From the NCBI GenBank assembly GCA_011033025.1, contig WFMF01000173.1, forward strand, positions 186,001 to 250,000: DNA of 64,000 nt, in the 5' to 3' direction. This DNA is from Beroe forskalii. Its lineage: Eukaryota > Ctenophora > Nuda > Beroida > Beroidae. A program made the translations under genes and the position numbers. The notes under the pieces were generated by a model that saw only the letters and a program-made list of their open reading frames with translations, did no database searches and was not told the DNA's origin. Shown here piece by piece: positions 61,601 to 64,000 of the stretch; the stretch's first letter is position 1; each line of letters opens with the position of its first letter.

Positions 61601-62908
61601 ACCCTCCCTGCAGGCAGCTCAAGTCGTGGGACACCACTAAGACCCCGCACCCCAAGGCCAATGGGACACCACTAAGCCGCACCCTAACACCCCTCTCCCT
61701 GCAGGCCAATGACCCTGGCCACGGCTCACAGCTCAAGTGGGTTGGCCGCACCCTAACACCCCTCTCCCTGCAGGCCAATGACCCTGGCCACGGCTCACAG
61801 CTCAAGTGGGACACCACTAAGCCGCACCCTAACACCCCTCTCCCTGCAGGCCAATGACCCTGGCCACGGCTCACAGCTCAAGTGGGACACCACTAAGCCG
61901 CACCCTAACACCCCTCTCCCTGCAGGCCAATGACCCTGGCCACGGCTCACAGCTCAAGTGGGACACCACTAAGCCGCACCCTAACACCCCTCTCCCTGCA
62001 GGCCAATGACCCTGGCCACGGCTCACAGCTCAAGTGGGACACCACTAAGCCGCACCCTAACACCCCTCTCCCTGCAGGCCAATGACCCTGGCCACGGCTC
62101 ACAGCTCAAGTGGGACACCACTAAGCCGCACCCTAACACCCTCTCCCTGCAGGCCAATGACCCTGGCCACGGCTCACAGCTCAAGTGGGACACCACTAAG
62201 CCGCACCCTAACACCCCTCTCCCTGCAGGCCAATGACCCCCTGTCCCCACGGCTCACAGCTCAAGTGGGACACCACTAAGCCGCACCCTAACACCCCTCT
62301 CCCTGCAGGCCGTGGGACACCACTAAGCCGCACCCTAACACCCCTCTCCCTGCAGGCCAATGACCCTGGCCACGGCTCAAGTGGGACACCACTAAGCCGC
62401 ACCCTAACACCCCTCTCCTCGCAGGCCAATGACCCTGGCCACGGCTCACAGCTCAAGTGGGACACCACTAAGCCGCACCCTAACACCCCTCTCCCTGCAG
62501 GCCAATGACCCTGGCCACGGCTCACAGCTCAAGTGGGACACCACTAAGCCGCACCCTAACACCCCTCTCCCTGCAGGCCAATGACCCTGGCCACGGCTCA
62601 CAGCTCAAGTGGGACACCACTAAGCCGCACCCTAACACCCCTCTCCCTGCAGGCCAATGACCCTGGCCACGGCTCACAGCTCAAGTGGGACACCACTAAG
62701 CCGCACCCTAACACCCCTCTCCCTGCAGGCCAATGACCCTGGCCACGGCTCACAGCTCAAGTGGGACACCACTAAGCCAGTGCCCATTAACGAGGAGGAG
62801 GAGTTGGAGCGACTGAGTGGAATGATGGAGCGAGACAACCTGGTCAGGGCTCTGGGCATCTCAGACTTCGTCACTGAGATGCTCCAGTCTACACGCATTG
62901 CTGTCAAG
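43696..62908 (+). CDS. Tubulin polyglutamylase, TTLL6/TTLL13 type (3' end not seen)
   Basis: Fifteen exons: 43,696-43,839; 44,331-44,417; 44,562-44,722; 46,003-46,162; 46,362-46,492; 47,374-47,482; 47,849-47,899; 51,181-51,324; 53,215-53,300; 54,609-54,834; 54,944-55,050; 55,581-55,812; 56,262-56,453; 56,615-56,935; 62,729-62,908. Every phase agrees (777 codons). The N-terminus is acidic, then lysine-rich (exon 3). The TTL catalytic core runs from [13 protein letters not shown] through [15 protein letters not shown], the ATP-binding [35 protein letters not shown] and [20 protein letters not shown] with [22 protein letters not shown] is the basic tubulin-tail-binding region, and [20 protein letters not shown] matches the C-terminal TTLL13 helix. 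The enzyme would add glutamate chains to axonemal tubulin. A further exon beyond 62,908 is expected. Exon 10 has a weak donor (GAG|GTTTCA). Several introns carry junction-derived repeats. Confidence 0.93.
46215..46310. repeat. GTTGTCACTT minisatellite in TTLL intron 4
   Basis: CGTCGTTGTCACTTATCATT-like units of 17-18 bp repeat about four times. Located ~55 bp downstream of the exon-4 donor but not sharing its sequence. Confidence 0.75.
47960..48290 (+). repeat. Degenerate copies of the TTLL exon-7 end in intron 7
   Basis: The exon ends CAGTACCTTTCCAAG|GTAAGT at 47,899. Downstream, CAATACCTTTCCAAGAAG (about 47,968), CAGTACCTTTCTGACG, GAGTACCTTTCCATTTTCC, CAGTACCTCTCCAACG and CAGTACCTTTCCAAGGTC (48,175-48,283) repeat that phrase at irregular spacing. 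The last carries a GT in the same position as the real donor. Confidence 0.7.
48530..48750 (+). repeat. ~41-bp minisatellite in TTLL intron 7
   Basis: GAGTACCTGCCATTCCTTGA TAACAAGACAAGAATCT is repeated five to six times with small changes. The GAGTACCT start resembles the exon-7-derived phrase upstream, so it may be a further amplification of it. ORFs on the minus strand ([13 protein letters not shown]) are by-products. Confidence 0.85.
50071..50122. promoter_or_regulatory. Three CACGTGAT boxes in TTLL intron 7
   Basis: GTCACGTGAT occurs three times at ~22-bp and ~21-bp spacing (TGTCACGTGATGAACTGGTG...). The core is the bHLH-ZIP E-box. Could be an intronic enhancer or a simple duplication. 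Confidence 0.4.
50440..50640 (+). other. GC-richer island with short overlapping ORFs
   Basis: Two overlapping plus-strand frames begin at 50,482 ([15 protein letters not shown]...) and 50,533 ([19 protein letters not shown], stop at 50,632). Composition is distinctly less AT-rich than its surroundings. It cannot be a TTLL exon because exons 7 and 8 join perfectly without it. Possibly an exon of another gene or a short repeat; not recognised. Confidence 0.25.
53125..53214 (+). repeat. Tandem TTATCTGATGTCTGATATG units abutting TTLL exon 9 acceptor
   Basis: About four units of ~20 bp (CTTATCTGATGTCTG / ATATGTCTTATCTGATG) end directly in the acceptor TGTCTTATCTCAG|GACGAC. The intronic pyrimidine-tract side of the junction has been reiterated; the exon side is not included. 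Confidence 0.8.
56000..56261 (+). repeat. Tandem TTLL intron-12 acceptor repeats
   Basis: Units of 40-60 bp of the form GTAAGCTTTTGACAAAGTTA AAACTGTAGTATTTGCAG occur about five times; the last ends in the real acceptor (GTAGTACTTGCAG|GTGGCA). Several earlier units also end in CTTGCAG or TTTGCAG and so contain usable acceptor sequences. Confidence 0.85.
56540..56610. promoter_or_regulatory. Four CACGTGA(T/C) boxes in TTLL intron 13
   Basis: GTCACGTGATAAC, GTCACGTGATC, GTCACGTGACC and CTCACGTGATC lie within 70 bp in a 161-bp intron. Same core as the CDK5 promoter boxes. Confidence 0.4.
57060..57340. repeat. ~60-bp diverged tandem repeat in TTLL intron 14
   Basis: CATTTAC/ACCCATTTA, TTCAATATCTCTCAGCTT and TTTTACAGA-like words recur four to five times at 55-65 bp spacing. 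Each unit contains a pyrimidine-rich stretch and CAG, reminiscent of acceptor sequences, but no adjacent exon is seen. Confidence 0.6.
58685..58815. repeat. Two to three tandem copies of ~55 bp
   Basis: GGGTTCCAACTCAAAGTTTC ATATATCTCTGATTC is present twice exactly and once in part, separated by CTCACTCAATTGAGTAAAAC. Intronic; no gene. Confidence 0.85.
58975..60168 (-). CDS. Rhodopsin-like GPCR, intronless, nested in TTLL intron 14
   Basis: A single 397-codon exon on the minus strand. Seven hydrophobic segments lie at about residues 11-36, 47-70, 92-115, 125-147, 172-204, 243-268 and 288-313. Class A marks: Asn29 in TM1 ([10 protein letters not shown]), Asp56 in TM2 ([10 protein letters not shown]) and NPVVLY (308-313) in TM7. 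The DRY position reads TRT ([10 protein letters not shown]), and TM3 starts at tryptophans (VWGSLWNF) with no cysteine to pair with Cys156 of loop 2. Intracellular loop 3 is long and basic ([12 protein letters not shown]). C-terminal tail of ~80 residues. Ligand unknown; such receptors with xTRTxxI in place of DRY are familiar from large families in cnidarian and placozoan genomes. No signal peptide. It lies opposite to the TTLL gene. Confidence 0.85.
   Translation of the reverse strand: MATLSWENSFTLFLGSVVLFGSIFGMLANGTALHYFYKQCKSSVFSKIFFVGCSTDLVTCLLTCFVAVSYLLDREPGAFSSAALNEVWGSLWNFVSRYSVYVVAVMSVTRTARILFPFQAIQSNLVIFSLVVYGAWLLATTPYFYGVPHYYKKEWCALALNKSEFIEQSNQDVRYYLIVLAIPVLLLSNIPLVFLSASLSFYKIYKSMRTKKIIIDQSLGPVGVKGQKKRQRRTDKKDSSVQSGITILCVVLIYLLLNIPYAVAYLYVQTIASRRSMSPTKVFNSHLTKKYVIGMTHVLSISLNAVLNPVVLYLRMNSFKDHVNTLSAWKVFRRKPKKRDIYRARRGHLNKIILNESALPQGDESEEISTAVFRSFPRFRERFDTSQEQNQVKEAGS
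61330..62728 (+). repeat. 76-bp array carrying a TTLL acceptor and exon start (~17 copies)
   Basis: The unit is CTCTCCCTGCAG|GCCAATGA followed by CCCTGGCCACGG, CTCACAGCTCAAGTGGGACA, CCACTAAG, then CCGCACCCTAACACCC. It contains a pyrimidine tract, an AG acceptor and the first ~48 bases of exon 15 ([16 protein letters not shown]). About 17 copies precede the genuine exon at 62,729; some are shortened or scrambled (61,490-61,680, 62,230-62,330). The unit is not a multiple of three, and reading through leads to a stop soon after the next CAG. All ORFs on both strands here are by-products. Confidence 0.95.
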
Positions 62909-63924
62909 GTGAGCTGTTCTGGTTTATATTATTCTATATCTTATTTATCATCAAATAGTACTCTGTAAAATGTTCTGGGAAGCTGGGACATCAAGAATGG
63001 TGATGAACCGTTCAAACTAATAGAAAAGGCCCAAAAATGGAAAAATCAACGAAACTGGATAAATATGGTCATTAAGAAAAATCTGTCTAGACATATCCAT
63101 TTCGCATCCATGTGCACTATAACAAGAATGGCCAGACCGATTTCACTATCTTATCTTGCTATATATAACTATTTAACATATCTATTTATGTGGCGATTCA
63201 TTTTCAAGTCAGCATCTAAACTATTCCAAATCGTGTTTAAAGAAAGTTACAATAAGTCAGATAAAATTTTGTGGCCATTTTGTGCAAAAATCAAAGTGTC
63301 GATTTTTTAGTATCGAGTTGCTTATGATGAATAAAAATTTTAAGATTTTTTTCCGCAATATTGGGTCACCCTGAGGGGCAGAGGGGGGCCAACAAAAATC
63401 GTTGATATGATACGTTAAAACCCTAAATTAACAAAATTTCTTGTCTGACTTGCTGTGTCAGTCCCATAACATAGCTTACATACTTTAGAATTGATGGGTA
63501 ATAAACAGCTCTTGAGCAATAAATAGCAAAGTTTTAATAACATAATAGTGAATTAGACTCTTTAATCAGCAGAACTTTTATAACCTGTCATACCTAGTCC
63601 GTTATCTTGACAGTTAGTTAATTTAATATGTGTTGTGTTGTGTTGTAAGTTGAAGCTATGATGTTCACGCTAATGTGCTCAGCGCGGCTGAGGTGCTTCC
63701 GATAACATTCAAAGGCGTATGACTCAGTCACTATCAATTTTCACAGATTACATATTGAATGGAAAGCAATTGGGCTCTGCCCGCGTATTTACAGATGAAG
63801 GCATCAATATTATCCATCCAATACCTAAACAAATTCAGGGCAATAGCGAGCAAAATGTTGCTCAGATTATTATCCATAAAATCTTACCAAAGAAAGAAAG
63901 GGTCAGACTATGATGGTTTAATGA
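62909..63924. other. TTLL intron 15 or 3' part, no exon identified
   Basis: AT-rich, begins with donor AAG|GTGAGC. No stretch matching the C-terminal part of TTLL proteins was found up to the window end; the short ORFs at 63,065 and 63,719-63,968 are not recognised. Confidence 0.4.
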
Positions 63925-64000
63925 AATTTAACATAGCTCATCTAATGAACCTCAGTTGCTCAGTTTAACGCGTTTCAGTTGCTCAGTTTAACGCGTCTCA
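63925..64000. repeat. 25-bp tandem repeat at the window end
   Basis: CAGTTGCTCAGTTTAACGCG is present twice in tandem and may continue beyond the window. Confidence 0.7.

Noticed and set aside
61317..62525. Long ORFs on both strands across the 76-bp array
   Set aside because: They are translations of a repeated intron-exon boundary; the only supported coding part is the last copy joined to exon 15.

Overview
This is a stretch of animal nuclear genome. Its genes are split by GT-AG introns of about 100 bp to more than 5 kb, and they encode typical metazoan proteins: a CDK5 kinase, a DRP1-type dynamin, the dynein-assembly factor DNAAF6, a TTLL6/TTLL13-type tubulin polyglutamylase, CCP/sushi proteins and a rhodopsin-like GPCR. 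AT-rich unique DNA, TTAGGG-like tracts, a CR1-like LINE and many TA-flanked MITEs fit an invertebrate. The GPCR, which lacks a DRY motif, and the divergent proteins make an early-branching animal (cnidarian or placozoan grade) plausible. The species cannot be fixed from the sequence alone.

Layout. 1-8,381: two ~650-bp inverted arms (103-760 and 7,731-8,381) flank a dead CR1-like LINE, two MITEs and the last two exons of a small unrecognised gene. 8,382-18,780: a minus-strand secreted sushi-domain gene (17,655 to 9,577). Its 5.7-kb third intron holds a complete three-exon plus-strand gene for a small secreted Cys-rich protein, a 325-bp-arm foldback element, a MITE and a minisatellite. 18,780-21,690: repeats only, namely a dispersed family with telomere-like tracts, an 800-bp tract built from a 9-mer and its own reverse complement, and a hairpin with perfect 63-bp arms. 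21,690-26,103: a coiled-coil protein gene. 26,864-29,013: DRP1. 31,210-34,832: CDK5. 35,974-36,894: DNAAF6. 38,832-41,885: an inverted, truncated second copy of the first half of the coiled-coil gene. 43,696-62,908: fifteen exons of the TTLL gene, which runs on past the last exon I can place, with an intronless GPCR on the opposite strand inside its large 14th intron.

Function. Two genes (DNAAF6 and TTLL) concern motile cilia: assembly of dynein arms and glutamylation of axonemal tubulin. CDK5 and DRP1 are functionally linked in other animals, where CDK5 can phosphorylate DRP1, but their adjacency here is probably chance.

The most unusual theme is that tandem repeats repeatedly include or directly abut a splice junction of the host gene. 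Examples are a ~17-copy 76-bp array carrying a 3' splice site plus exon start (TTLL), a ~14-copy 28-bp array carrying a 5' splice site (sushi gene), a 50-bp triplication of the last CDK5 acceptor, and three weaker cases in TTLL. I have not seen this clustering described. A second strong point is that the inverted duplication provides empty sites, which prove recent insertion of a 1,000-bp mariner-like MITE and of small hairpin elements.
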